Below, in pieces: positions 7,884 to 16,176 of a stretch of DNA of 64,000 bases. Position numbers and translations under genes: made by a program. The notes under the pieces were generated by a model that was not told the origin of the DNA, did not search any database, and saw nothing but the letters and a program-made list of their open reading frames with translations. The DNA is from PALSA-1004 sp046596405. Lineage in GTDB: Bacteria > Pseudomonadota > Gammaproteobacteria > Burkholderiales > SG8-41. The DNA is taken from positions 4,357 to 68,356 of the forward strand of contig JBKJMN010000021.1 of NCBI GenBank assembly GCA_046596405.1, given 5' to 3'. The first letter of the stretch is position 1; every line of letters starts with the position of its first letter.

Positions 7884-9185
7884 TTAGTGGCGGATACCGG
7901 GCGAATTGATTTTCTCGCCCTTGTTGAGCGCCGCCAGCGCGAGTTCCAGGTCGCCGTATTCGCGCGCGTCCGGCGGCAACTCGCCGGCGCGCACCGACAC
8001 GTTGCACCATTGAAAGCGCTTACGAACGTCCCAGATATCGCCGCGGCTCGTCCGCCACGTCGGGAAATGCGCGACCGTGCCTTTCGATTCCACCAGGTAC
8101 TGGCCGCGTACCCATTTGTTCACGTGCACACTATGGCAGTCGACACATGCCATGTTGAGCTGGCCGATTTTGCGCTTCATCAACGCCTGCCCGGATTTGA
8201 GCGCTGCGCGTGCGCCGCTGCTCGACAGGTCCGGACTGATCGGCGAGCCGTTAGCGAGATTGTGCAGATAAATGGACAGCCCGATGTTCTCGTTGCCTTG
8301 CATGAGCAGGTCGTCGCCGGTGGTCGCGCGCGCGTGCCGCGTGATGAATTCCTCGACGCCCAGCACGCGCTTCAATCGCGGTTCATAGGTCGGCATGCGT
8401 GCGGCCCACGTTCGCAAAGCGGTTTCCGGCGCGGCATGGCATGACGCACACGATTTGCCGCTGACGCCCGTGCGCTTGAACACCTCTTTGCCCAGATCGA
8501 GCCCGAACGCCGCTGGATTTTCGGTCGGGTCAAGATTGTCACGGCTTTCGACCGGCGCGGGCCGCGTGTTCGGATTTTCATTCTTGTCGGCGATCGCGTA
8601 GGGTTCCTTGAGCGTCTTCAGGAAAGCGACGATGTCGCGTACTTCGTCGAGGCGGTAGACCTGATACGCACCCCACGGCGGCATGATGCTGGTGGCATTG
8701 TAGATGCGCGGATCGTAAACGTAGTTGAACAGAAATTGATCGTCGCGCGTCGCGCCTATCGTCGACAGGTCGGGCCCGACGTTGCCCGGCTGCGCGGGCG
8801 TTGTCTTGCCCATGACGTGGCAAACGACGCAGCTGCCGCCGCGCGCGCGGTCGTAAGCGAGCGCGCGTCCGCGCTCCGCGTCGCCCACGACTGGCAACGT
8901 AAACCCGGGTGGGGGATGCATCGGCGGCGACAGGTTGGCTTGCGCCAGATTGCTGAATTCGCGCCAATCGGTCTGCGGCCATGTCGAGCCCTGCGAATCG
9001 ACTTTGTAACGCTGCCACGGCCTAACCGAGGCAGGCTTTTTGAGTTCGAGCGGCGCTTTCGCGGTGGCGTGGGGCGGTTGCGCAGCGATGCCGGAACCGC
9101 AAATTATCATCATCAAGACCGCGGCGGCGCCAATACCGGGCGCCCGCAGCGGGTATGCGCTGAAGAACGGCTTGCGCGCATGCAA
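7884..9185 (-). CDS. soxXA: SoxX-SoxA fusion: triheme c-type cytochrome of the Sox system
   Basis: One continuous frame encodes both subunits normally made separately. From a TTG start at 9185 (433 residues) there is a signal peptide ending ...GSGIAA. A SoxX-like half follows, with heme motif CVVCH (119-123) and a Met ligand in S-I-M-P-P (~168). The SoxA-like half has CASCH (246-250), CVDCH (347-351) and a C-terminal Cys (~394, in RFQWC) that matches the persulfide heme ligand. SoxXA couples thiosulfate to the SoxY cysteine in the periplasm. The start is uncertain: the frame stays open to 9365 inside soxZ, but TTG at 9185 is the first usable codon after the soxZ stop. No separate soxX lies in the cluster. 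Confidence 0.9.
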   Translation of the reverse strand: MHARKPFFSAYPLRAPGIGAAAVLMMIICGSGIAAQPPHATAKAPLELKKPASVRPWQRYKVDSQGSTWPQTDWREFSNLAQANLSPPMHPPPGFTLPVVGDAERGRALAYDRARGGSCVVCHVMGKTTPAQPGNVGPDLSTIGATRDDQFLFNYVYDPRIYNATSIMPPWGAYQVYRLDEVRDIVAFLKTLKEPYAIADKNENPNTRPAPVESRDNLDPTENPAAFGLDLGKEVFKRTGVSGKSCASCHAAPETALRTWAARMPTYEPRLKRVLGVEEFITRHARATTGDDLLMQGNENIGLSIYLHNLANGSPISPDLSSSGARAALKSGQALMKRKIGQLNMACVDCHSVHVNKWVRGQYLVESKGTVAHFPTWRTSRGDIWDVRKRFQWCNVSVRAGELPPDAREYGDLELALAALNKGEKINSPGIRH

Positions 9186-9226
9186 TACCTGCGGTGCGGC
9201 ATTTCGCGCGGCGACGGCTGCGCGAC

Positions 9227-9544
9227 TCAAGCGGCGGCCACTGTCGTGTCGATACTGCCTTTGTCGCCACCGGTGTCCGTCCAGTTCACGGTGATTTTGT
9301 CGCCCGCCTTGGCGCCTTTCACGCGAAACCCTAAAAACGGGTTGCGCGCGACCGCCTGGCTCCATTGGACGTCCAGCACGACTTTACCGTTGTGAGTCGC
9401 GGTTACACTTTGAATGAAATGCACGGGCACCAGTTCCCCTTTTTCATTCTTGCGCTGGCCGGTTTCCATCGGATGGCTCATCAGCACCTTGACGTCGGCG
9501 GCGTCGCCTTCCATTTTCGCGCGAATTTTCATCGGTTCAGCCAT
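9227..9544 (-). CDS. soxZ: SoxZ sulfur-compound chelating protein
   Basis: ATG at 9544 is preferred over the TTG immediately upstream because GAGGAA sits 6 bases ahead. The 105-residue protein has the Ig-like beta-sandwich pattern of SoxZ, including K-I-R-A-K, S-H-P-M-E-T-G and W-S-Q-A-V-A-R-N-P-F-L-G-F. It forms the periplasmic SoxYZ carrier with SoxY and lacks its own signal peptide, as is normal because it travels with the Tat-exported partner. It lies between soxY and soxXA in one operon. Confidence 0.93.
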   Translation of the reverse strand: MAEPMKIRAKMEGDAADVKVLMSHPMETGQRKNEKGELVPVHFIQSVTATHNGKVVLDVQWSQAVARNPFLGFRVKGAKAGDKITVNWTDTGGDKGSIDTTVAAA

Positions 9545-9584
9545 CAACGATTCCTCGGGTTGGGGGAGAGCGATCGACGCGCGG

Positions 9585-10055
9585 TCAACCGCCGCAACCG
9601 CCTATCGTGACCTTGACTTCTTTGGTGGCGGTAAAAAATTTACCGTCGGCTTTGACGACCACAACGATGTTCGAGGTCTGGCCCATCTTGACTTTGGTCG
9701 ACACGTAGCTCTCGGCGCCATTGGCGAAATCATAACTGCTGTTGAGTGGAAACGGATTCTTGTCGACGACGATGGAAATGCTCTGCGTATTCGGAATTTT
9801 GCTCGTGACCGTGATCGGCACCTGCGCGCCGTTTTCAGCGATATCGGGCGCGGCGAGGATGATGTCCTTGCTGGGCTGGGCGGCTGCGACCCCCAGTGAT
9901 TTGAGCGCGTCGGCCGCGGTCTTGGCGTCGAAGCCCGGCTTGTTCCATACCGCAGCGAGCGCGTTGCCTGTCCTGAGCAGACCGGCACCCGCCGCCACCG
10001 CCAGGGGGATGCCGGCGCCTATCGCCTGCAGCAGTTTTCTGCGAAATCGATGCAT
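9585..10055 (-). CDS. soxY: SoxY sulfur carrier protein
   Basis: ATG at 10055 follows GGAG; the longer open frame upstream lacks a ribosome site. The 156-residue product starts with a twin-arginine-like export signal (F-R-R-K-L-L-Q-A, then an Ala/Gly-rich core). It ends in G-G-C-G-G, the swinging arm whose Cys carries sulfur intermediates. It is the first gene of the sox operon here. The 167 bases to moaC (10056-10222) should hold the sox promoter, but I could not pick out convincing hexamers. Confidence 0.95.
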   Translation of the reverse strand: MHRFRRKLLQAIGAGIPLAVAAGAGLLRTGNALAAVWNKPGFDAKTAADALKSLGVAAAQPSKDIILAAPDIAENGAQVPITVTSKIPNTQSISIVVDKNPFPLNSSYDFANGAESYVSTKVKMGQTSNIVVVVKADGKFFTATKEVKVTIGGCGG

Positions 10056-10222
10056 GGTTTCTCCTTCGGGATGCAGCCTGCCGGATTGTTCCGGACTGGA
10101 TAATGCCACGGGGCCTGGCAGCGGAGGCCATGCTAGCCAAGTTTCGCAGCGCTGTCTATTGCGGGGATCGCCGTCGTGTATGGCGCGCGGACGATAAGCC
10201 GGCGGCGAATCGCGCGTCGTAA

Positions 10223-10708
10223 TTAAACCTCGCGCTTGCGCAACCAATGCCCCGACTTGCCGCCTTTTTTCTCAAGCAGACACAGCTCTTCAATATGCAT
10301 GCCGCGGTCGACGGCTTTGCACATGTCGTAAATCGTCAGCAGGCCGGCCGCGACAGCCGTCAAGGCTTCCATTTCAACGCCAGTGCGCCCGCGTGTTTCT
10401 GCCTGGACCATGCAAGTTACCGCATTGTTTTTGCTATCGACGCTGAATTCGACGCCGATGCGGGTCAGGGCCAACGGGTGGGCGAGCGGGATCAGGTCGG
10501 CCGTGCGTTTCGCGCCCTGAATCGCGGCAATGCGGGCAATTCCCAACACGTCGCCTTTCTTGGCGCCGCCCGCGGTAATCATCGCCAGCGTTGCGCGTTG
10601 CATGACGATGCGCCCGCTCGCGCGGGCGACCCGATGTGTTTCTGCTTTGTCGCCGACATCCACCATATGCGCCTGACCGCGCGTATCGAAATGCGTCAAT
10701 TTTTTCAA
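10223..10708 (-). CDS. moaC: MoaC, cyclic pyranopterin monophosphate synthase
   Basis: The 161-residue protein reads as MoaC throughout: M-V-D-V-G-D-K at the N-terminus, K-R-T-A-D-L-I-P-L-A-H-P, and G-V-E-M-E-A-L-T-A-V. It catalyses the conversion of the MoaA product to cyclic pyranopterin monophosphate in molybdenum cofactor synthesis. The start is TTG at 10708 behind GGGAGAGAA. It shares the sox strand but is 167 bases upstream of soxY, so co-transcription is uncertain. A Mo link to SoxCD is possible in principle, but soxCD is not in this window. Confidence 0.93.
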   Translation of the reverse strand: MKKLTHFDTRGQAHMVDVGDKAETHRVARASGRIVMQRATLAMITAGGAKKGDVLGIARIAAIQGAKRTADLIPLAHPLALTRIGVEFSVDSKNNAVTCMVQAETRGRTGVEMEALTAVAAGLLTIYDMCKAVDRGMHIEELCLLEKKGGKSGHWLRKREV

Positions 10709-10965
10709 ATTCTCTCCCGATCCGGGCCGGCAGCCTCGTTCAATTTACCAAGTATAAGATATCGCCACCGCCCTGCGCTTACCAATTCCGCGCGTTGCGC
10801 GGCGATTGGTCTTACTCGTTTCACCCGGCACCTGCTGCGCGTTTTCTCCAGTCTGACTTGTGCACGACCAAAAATTCCTGCGCCGCATATTCCGGAGCGG
10901 TGGACGTTGTCGCGCTGAACGAGGCCGGCAGCTGAACTTCCGCAAATTCGGATTATCATAGATGG

Positions 10966-12402
10966 GTGATATCCCTATATCGATTGCTGGTGCTGTTTTT
11001 AGGCGCGCTGCCCGCGGCGCTGGGGCAGGGATTGCCCGATCTCGGCGATGCGTCGCAAAGCGATTTGTCCCCGCAGATGGAGCGCCGCCTCGGCGAGAGC
11101 ATCATGCGCGAAATCCGTGCCGATCCGAGCTATTCAGACGACGCGGAAATCACCGATTATCTGAATAATCTCGGGTATAAACTCGTCGCCGCCAGCGCCG
11201 ACTCGCGCCAGCAATTCAATTTTTTTCTGATCATGGATCCGCAGGTCAATGCGTTCGCGCTACCGGGCGGATTCGTCGGCATCAATTCGGGGCTGTTGCT
11301 GACCGCACAAAGCGAGTCTGAACTCGCTGGCGTCGTTTCGCACGAAGTGGCGCACGTGACGCAACGCCACATGGCGCGCATGCTCGCGCAACAAAAACAG
11401 TCAACGGTTGCGTCGATTGCCGCGCTTGCCGTAGCGCTGCTTGCCGCGCGCTCCAATCCCGACATCGCGCAGGCGGCAGTCGCGGCGGCCGGCGCAAGCT
11501 CCATTCAGTCGCAGCTCAATTACACGCGCGATCATGAGCGCGAAGCAGACCGCGTTGGATTTCAGGTGCTCGAAAAAGCGGGTTTCGACGCGCACGCGAT
11601 GGCGCTGTTTTTCGAGCGCATGCAGCGCGCGACCCGGTTTTACGAGACGAGCGCGCCGGCCTATCTGCGCACCCACCCGATGACTTACGAACGCATCGCC
11701 GACATGCAGAACCGCGCGCAAAACCTCGCGTATCGCCAGGTTCCCGACAGTCTCGATTTTCAGCTGATGCGCGCAAAAATCAGGTCGGCACAGGATACGC
11801 CCGCGGAGGCGTTGGCGTTTTTCGAGGAAAGTCTGGGTGAGCGCAAATATCTGAGCGAAGCCGCGAGCCGCTATGGCCTGATTAGCGCGCTGATGCGCGT
11901 CAAAGCTTATGCGCGTGCCGGCCGCGAACTCGCGACGCTGCGCAGGGCGCTGCCTGACCGTCCGGCGGTCGAGGCGCTGGCGGCGCGTTACTACGTTGCG
12001 AGCGGCGATACGAACGCGGCATTGCAGACTTACCGGGATTCAATAAAGAGCCATCCGGGCTATCGCGCGCTGGTTTACGATTATGCGGAACTGCTGCTCG
12101 CGAACCGGCAAGCCGGCGAGGCGCTGAAACTCATCGAAAGCCGGCTGCAATATTCGGTCTCCGACCACCACATGTACCAACTCCAGGCCAAATGCTACGC
12201 CGCCCTCGGCAAGCGGCTGTCGCAGCACCGGGCCTCGGCAGAGGCGTATTACCGGTTGGGCAACGTGCGCGCGGCCATTGAACAACTCTTGCTGGCGCAA
12301 AAAAGCGGCGACGGCGATTTTTACCAGCAATCGAGCGTGGATGCGCGCTTGCGCGAATTGCGGATGCAGGACGACGAAATGCGCCGCGAAAATCGCAAAT
12401 AG
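10966..12402 (+). CDS. M48-family zinc metalloprotease with TPR tail (BepA-like)
   Basis: The GTG start gives 478 residues with a signal peptide (SLYRLLVLFLGALPAALG). The peptidase domain holds HEVAH (126-130), and the third zinc ligand lies in EREAD (191-195). From ~residue 265 onward the protein is tetratricopeptide repeats. This matches the BepA/YfgC periplasmic proteases that clear stalled outer-membrane proteins such as LptD. It is divergent from moaC across 257 bases (10709-10965), in which I see no further gene. Its start codon is the least certain part. Confidence 0.88.
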   Translation: MISLYRLLVLFLGALPAALGQGLPDLGDASQSDLSPQMERRLGESIMREIRADPSYSDDAEITDYLNNLGYKLVAASADSRQQFNFFLIMDPQVNAFALPGGFVGINSGLLLTAQSESELAGVVSHEVAHVTQRHMARMLAQQKQSTVASIAALAVALLAARSNPDIAQAAVAAAGASSIQSQLNYTRDHEREADRVGFQVLEKAGFDAHAMALFFERMQRATRFYETSAPAYLRTHPMTYERIADMQNRAQNLAYRQVPDSLDFQLMRAKIRSAQDTPAEALAFFEESLGERKYLSEAASRYGLISALMRVKAYARAGRELATLRRALPDRPAVEALAARYYVASGDTNAALQTYRDSIKSHPGYRALVYDYAELLLANRQAGEALKLIESRLQYSVSDHHMYQLQAKCYAALGKRLSQHRASAEAYYRLGNVRAAIEQLLLAQKSGDGDFYQQSSVDARLRELRMQDDEMRRENRK

Positions 12403-12423
12403 CCAGCCAGGGCGCGAAGGAAC

Positions 12424-12666
12424 AAGGCGTGGGGCCTGAATATCGCCTTGGCTCAGCCGCCGAAGAAGTCCACGAACGTAAACACCATGGGTTAGCGGGC
12501 CCGGCGTTGTTTCCCCGAGCGCGAGTCCGTCGCTCATCTGCGCGGTCAGCCAGCCGAATTGCGCTACGCCGCCTTGATAGATGTAGGGCAGCTCCGCGTA
12601 AGCGCCGCGGGGCGTCAATAGCGTTTCGCGGCGTATCCAGAGGTGTTTTAACCCCCGCGAACCCAA
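12424..12666 (-). pseudogene. Decayed chromate transporter (ChrA-family) fragment
   Basis: Read on the minus strand, this stretch encodes AYAELPYIYQGG...QFGWLTAQ..DGLALGETTPGPL. That is the hallmark central motif of CHR-family chromate transporters (GAYAVLPY...GETTPGPL-MV-FVGF). Just after TPGPL (near 12498) the frame shifts by one base to MVFTFVDFFGG, and a TGA stop follows. Only about 80 codons remain, with no recognisable N- or C-terminal sequence. It fills most of the 386-base gap between the protease and kinase genes. It is a relic, not a working gene. Confidence 0.78.
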
Positions 12667-12788
12667 TTTAATGCCCCAGCCCGCGAAATCATCAGAAGCA
12701 ACGCAAATTTCCGCCTTTATGGTATTGTATTTACTTGCTAATCGGGTTCGCGAACGGCTGCAAGGGACGGCGCCGCAGGGTTAACAAC

Positions 12789-14090
12789 ATGACAATCAAA
12801 AAGATCGGCAAATACGAAATCATTCGCGAATTGGGCAAAGGCGCGACCAGTATCGTCTACGAGGCCCTGGACCCTTTCGTGAATCGCCACGTCGCGATGA
12901 AAGTCGTGATGCAGGAGGCGTTGGGCGACAAGGAGCACGGCCGCCGTTACCGCAAGCTGTTTGTAACCGAGGCCTCGCTCGCGGGCAAGCTCTCGCACCC
13001 GCATATCGTGAGCATTTACGACGCCGTCGCCGACGACGAGGCGAGCTACATCGTGATGGAATATGTCGACGGCACGACCCTCGAGCAGTACTCGCGACCC
13101 GAGCATCTGCTGTCGATCAACAAAGTGATCGAGATCGTTTTTAAGTGCACCAAGGCGCTCGACTACGCGGCCAAGCATGGCGTCATCCACCGCGACATCA
13201 AGCCGGCCAACATTATGCTGTCCGGCGAGAACGACATCAAGATCACCGACTTCGGCGCGGCGCAGACGACGGCGACCGAAACGACCCAGATCACGGGTAT
13301 CGGCTCGCCGGCATACATGTCGCCGGAGCAGGTCAAGGAAATGGCGCTCACGCATCAGACGGATATTTTCTCGCTTGGCGTCGTGCTGTATCAGATGCTG
13401 ACGGGCAAGCTGCCGTTCCAGGCCAATAACAATTACAGCATGATTTATCAGATCATCAATGCAGAGGCCCCGGTGCCCAGTGTAATCCGGCCCGAAATTC
13501 CCCCCCAGCTCGACGCGATCGTGAAACGCGCGCTGCAGAAAAACACGACGGACCGCTATCAATCATGGGAAGAAATTTCGCACGAACTGGTCGCGGTGTT
13601 CGGCAATCTGCAGAAACCGGAAAAGAACATCCCGGACAGCGAAAAATTCAATGCGCTGCGCAAACTCATTTTTTTCAAGAATTTCGCCGATGTCGAATTG
13701 TGGGAGGTTTTGCGGGTGACGAGCTGGGGGAAGTTTGGGCCCGGCCAGGTGCTGATCAAGGAGGGCGATGTCGGCAAGTCGTTCTTTATACTCGCCGCGG
13801 GCGAAGTCAAGATCAGCAAGCAGAGCAAGCTTTTGAACGTGCTGCGCACCGGCGATTGCTTTGGCGAGATGGCCTACCTCGGCAAAAAGCAGTTCCAGCG
13901 CACCGCCAGCGTTATCTCGGCAACCGACATCACGGTGATCGAGATCAAGGCCGAAGCGCTCACGCAGGCCTCCGAGTTGTGCCGCCACAACTTTAACGGT
14001 GCGTTTCTGGAAATCCTCGTCGACCGCCTGTCGATGGCCAATACGCGACTGTCGCAGTTGCTCGCGGACAAGAACATCAGCGTTTTTTAA
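12789..14090 (+). CDS. Ser/Thr protein kinase with C-terminal cyclic-nucleotide-binding domain
   Basis: ATG at 12789 is chosen because the kinase fold starts there. The 433-residue protein has a complete Hanks-type kinase: glycine loop LGKGATSIVYEA, Lys38, HRDIKPAN (134-141), DFG (154-156), GSPAYMSPEQ activation segment. Residues ~288-420 form a cyclic-nucleotide-binding domain with FGEMAYLG and Q-R-T-A-S-V, which keeps the Glu and Arg expected to contact a cyclic nucleotide. No membrane segment is visible, so it is probably cytoplasmic and could be switched by cAMP or c-di-type ligands. No dedicated phosphatase or substrate lies beside it. Confidence 0.92.
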   Translation: MTIKKIGKYEIIRELGKGATSIVYEALDPFVNRHVAMKVVMQEALGDKEHGRRYRKLFVTEASLAGKLSHPHIVSIYDAVADDEASYIVMEYVDGTTLEQYSRPEHLLSINKVIEIVFKCTKALDYAAKHGVIHRDIKPANIMLSGENDIKITDFGAAQTTATETTQITGIGSPAYMSPEQVKEMALTHQTDIFSLGVVLYQMLTGKLPFQANNNYSMIYQIINAEAPVPSVIRPEIPPQLDAIVKRALQKNTTDRYQSWEEISHELVAVFGNLQKPEKNIPDSEKFNALRKLIFFKNFADVELWEVLRVTSWGKFGPGQVLIKEGDVGKSFFILAAGEVKISKQSKLLNVLRTGDCFGEMAYLGKKQFQRTASVISATDITVIEIKAEALTQASELCRHNFNGAFLEILVDRLSMANTRLSQLLADKNISVF

Positions 14091-14209
14091 CGTCGTCCAA
14101 CGCACCTTCGAGCGCGCCAAACGCACGCTGCGGTCCCGCGGCGCCTTGCCAGTATGGCACGGCCGCCGTATATTAAACTCCGACAAAAACATGCCAGCCT
14201 GGAGCGAGA

Positions 14210-14437
14210 ATGGAATTCGACAAGGAACTCGATGCGCGCGGACTGAATTGTCCGCTGCCCATATTGCGTACGAAAAAATCGCTCAACGACATGGTGTCCG
14301 GCCAGATTCTGCGCGTGGTCGCAACGGATCCGGGCGCGGTCAAGGATTTTCAGGCTTTTTCCAGACAAACCGGCCACGAGTTGCTGTCGGCGGAAACCGC
14401 CTCCAATGAGTTTGTCTTTTTCATGAAAAAGAAGTAG
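14210..14437 (+). CDS. tusA: TusA/SirA-family sulfur carrier protein
   Basis: This 75-residue protein has the family signature L-N-C-P-L-P-I-L near the N-terminus (Cys14 is the persulfide-carrying residue) and the small alpha/beta ferredoxin-like core length of TusA. ATG at 14210 follows GGAG. In sulfur oxidisers TusA passes sulfane sulfur in the cytoplasm; in others it serves tRNA thiolation. The following two genes, a periplasmic thioredoxin-like protein and a lipoate-ligase-like protein, run in the same direction with short gaps, consistent with one transcription unit. Confidence 0.92.
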   Translation: MEFDKELDARGLNCPLPILRTKKSLNDMVSGQILRVVATDPGAVKDFQAFSRQTGHELLSAETASNEFVFFMKKK

Positions 14438-14470
14438 TGCCGCCCGCCTGCCTGCTCACCGGAATCACCC

Positions 14471-15004
14471 ATGCGCGGTGCCGCTAGAGTATTCTTCGTG
14501 GCCGCCGCGCTGCTGCTCGCCGCGCAGGGCGCGGAGTCCAAACCACCCGACGCATGGCCGTTTGTCGAATACAACGAGGCCGTGCGTATCGCGAAACGCG
14601 CGCACAAGCCGATGTTCGTGTACTTTGGCTTTGCGGGGTGCCCATACTGCGAGATCGCGAACAAAAACACGTTCTCGTTCGATGCACTGCGCCAACGTTA
14701 TACCGAGCATTACGTGCTCGCGTATTTCGATATTCGCGGCAATCCGGCCGATGTCATGACGCTGCCCGACGGCGAAAAACTCACGCGCGCCGAGGCCATT
14801 AAGCGGTTGCGGTCCGCGCCCGTGCCGGCGTGGATGTTCGTGAGCCCGGACGGCAAGGAAGTTCTCATGCGGCGCGGCTCGCGCACGCCGGTGGACGCCT
14901 TCATGCAGTTCGATCAGTATGTTGCGGGCAACGGTTATCTGCGCGGATCGTTCGCGAGTTTTCTGGCGCAACGCGGCCTGCATGAGGCGAAGCCGCCGGA
15001 ATAG
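14471..15004 (+). CDS. Exported thioredoxin-fold protein (SoxW-like)
   Basis: This 177-residue protein has an N-terminal signal peptide (VFFVAAALLLAAQGAES) and a thioredoxin fold with active site G-C-P-Y-C at ~residues 56-60 and a V-P-A-W cis-Pro region. It resembles SoxW and related periplasmic thiol reductases, which keep SoxY and other exported cysteines reduced. It lies 33 bases after tusA and 67 bases before the lipoate-ligase-like gene. Assignment to the Sox system is inferred from fold and neighbourhood; a DsbD-type or general thioredoxin role is also possible. Confidence 0.8.
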   Translation: MRGAARVFFVAAALLLAAQGAESKPPDAWPFVEYNEAVRIAKRAHKPMFVYFGFAGCPYCEIANKNTFSFDALRQRYTEHYVLAYFDIRGNPADVMTLPDGEKLTRAEAIKRLRSAPVPAWMFVSPDGKEVLMRRGSRTPVDAFMQFDQYVAGNGYLRGSFASFLAQRGLHEAKPPE

Positions 15005-15071
15005 CAGGGCGTGCCGGCCGCGCGTACTATAGTACGCTTGCCGGCTTGCCGCGCTTGATGGGCTGAAGCCG

Positions 15072-16148
15072 ATGGCTGAAATGTGGCGTGTAATGGATAC
15101 GGGCCTGCGCGGCGCGGCGCAGAACGTTGCGCTCGACCGCGCATTGCTCGAAGCCCGCCACGCCGAGGAAATTCCAAGCACGCTGCGTTTTTACCGGTTT
15201 ACGCCGGCCGTTCTGCTCGGCAGCCGCCAAAGCCCCGCGCATGAAGCCGACGTGGATTTCTGCCAAGCGGCCAATATTGCAATTCAGCGCCGCATCAGCG
15301 GTGGCGATGCCGTTTATTGCGACCGCGAACAGCTCGGCTGGGCGCTTTATTTGCATCGACGCGACGTCGGTTTCGCCGATATGCACGCGGTCGCGCGACG
15401 CATCGGCCATGCGGTCGCCGCCGCTCTTGGCGCGCTGGGCGCTGATGCGCGTTATCGTGCGCCCCACGACATTGAAGTCGACGGCCGCCGGCTGGGTGCC
15501 GCGGGCGGCGTGCTCGAGGGCAACGCGGTGCTCTACCAAGGCCTACTGCAAGTCAATCTGGACCTGGCCACTCTGCTGCAAGCGATGCGCACGCCCGCGC
15601 CGGTGTCACGCGAGCAGGCCGTCGCCGCGGCGCGTGAACGGATGACCGATCTCAAGTCACTCCCGGGCGTAGATCCGGTGTCGTCGCGGCTCAGGGACCG
15701 GTTGATCGAGGCATTCGAAAGCGAGTTCGCGGCCGAATTCCACGACACCGACCTGTCGCTCACCGAGGACACGCGCTACCAGCATGCGCTCGCGGAAATC
15801 GACACGCCGGACTGGATAAATCTGGTCGCGGCGCCGGCCGCGCACGTGACGCTCGCCACCGGTACGTTGAAGAGCGGGGGCGGGATGCTCGATGCGCGCG
15901 TGTTATACGACGGCGCGCGACAACGCATCAAGCAGGTGTGGTTCGCCGTCGATAGCCGGATCGAACCCGCGCGCGGGCGCGCGGATCTCGAGGCGGTCTT
16001 GCGTGATACGGCGGTCGAGCGCCTGGAGCGCAACATTGGCGGATTTTTTTCCGCGCATCCAGCCGCCCTGCCTGGACTGACGGCAGCGGATATTGTCCTT
16101 GTACTGCGGCGGGCGTTGAAATTGCCGCTGGTCGTGCCGAACTCCTGA
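15072..16148 (+). CDS. Lipoate-protein ligase-like (BPL/LplA/LipB family) protein
   Basis: This 358-residue protein has the ligase signature RRISGGDAVYCD (73-84) and the E-V-D-G-R-R-L-G-A-A-G-G segment (~135-146), then a C-terminal accessory domain like that of LplA. Two departures stand out. The Lys expected at the D-x-K-(I/L)-x-G-x-A position of LplA is Arg140. The usual R-R-x-x-G-G-G reads G-G-D. It could load lipoate onto an acceptor such as a sulfur-oxidation lipoate-binding protein, be an amidotransferase, or be an inactive relative. It is the last gene of the tusA / thioredoxin / ligase run. Confidence 0.82.
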   Translation: MAEMWRVMDTGLRGAAQNVALDRALLEARHAEEIPSTLRFYRFTPAVLLGSRQSPAHEADVDFCQAANIAIQRRISGGDAVYCDREQLGWALYLHRRDVGFADMHAVARRIGHAVAAALGALGADARYRAPHDIEVDGRRLGAAGGVLEGNAVLYQGLLQVNLDLATLLQAMRTPAPVSREQAVAAARERMTDLKSLPGVDPVSSRLRDRLIEAFESEFAAEFHDTDLSLTEDTRYQHALAEIDTPDWINLVAAPAAHVTLATGTLKSGGGMLDARVLYDGARQRIKQVWFAVDSRIEPARGRADLEAVLRDTAVERLERNIGGFFSAHPAALPGLTAADIVLVLRRALKLPLVVPNS

Positions 16149-16176
16149 ACCGCACGATCTCCGCCCGCCGCGCGAG

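Noticed and set aside
6789..8444. 551-residue plus-strand frame opposite soxB and soxXA
   Set aside because: It is the antisense shadow of two well-supported genes, with Arg/His-rich composition and no domain.
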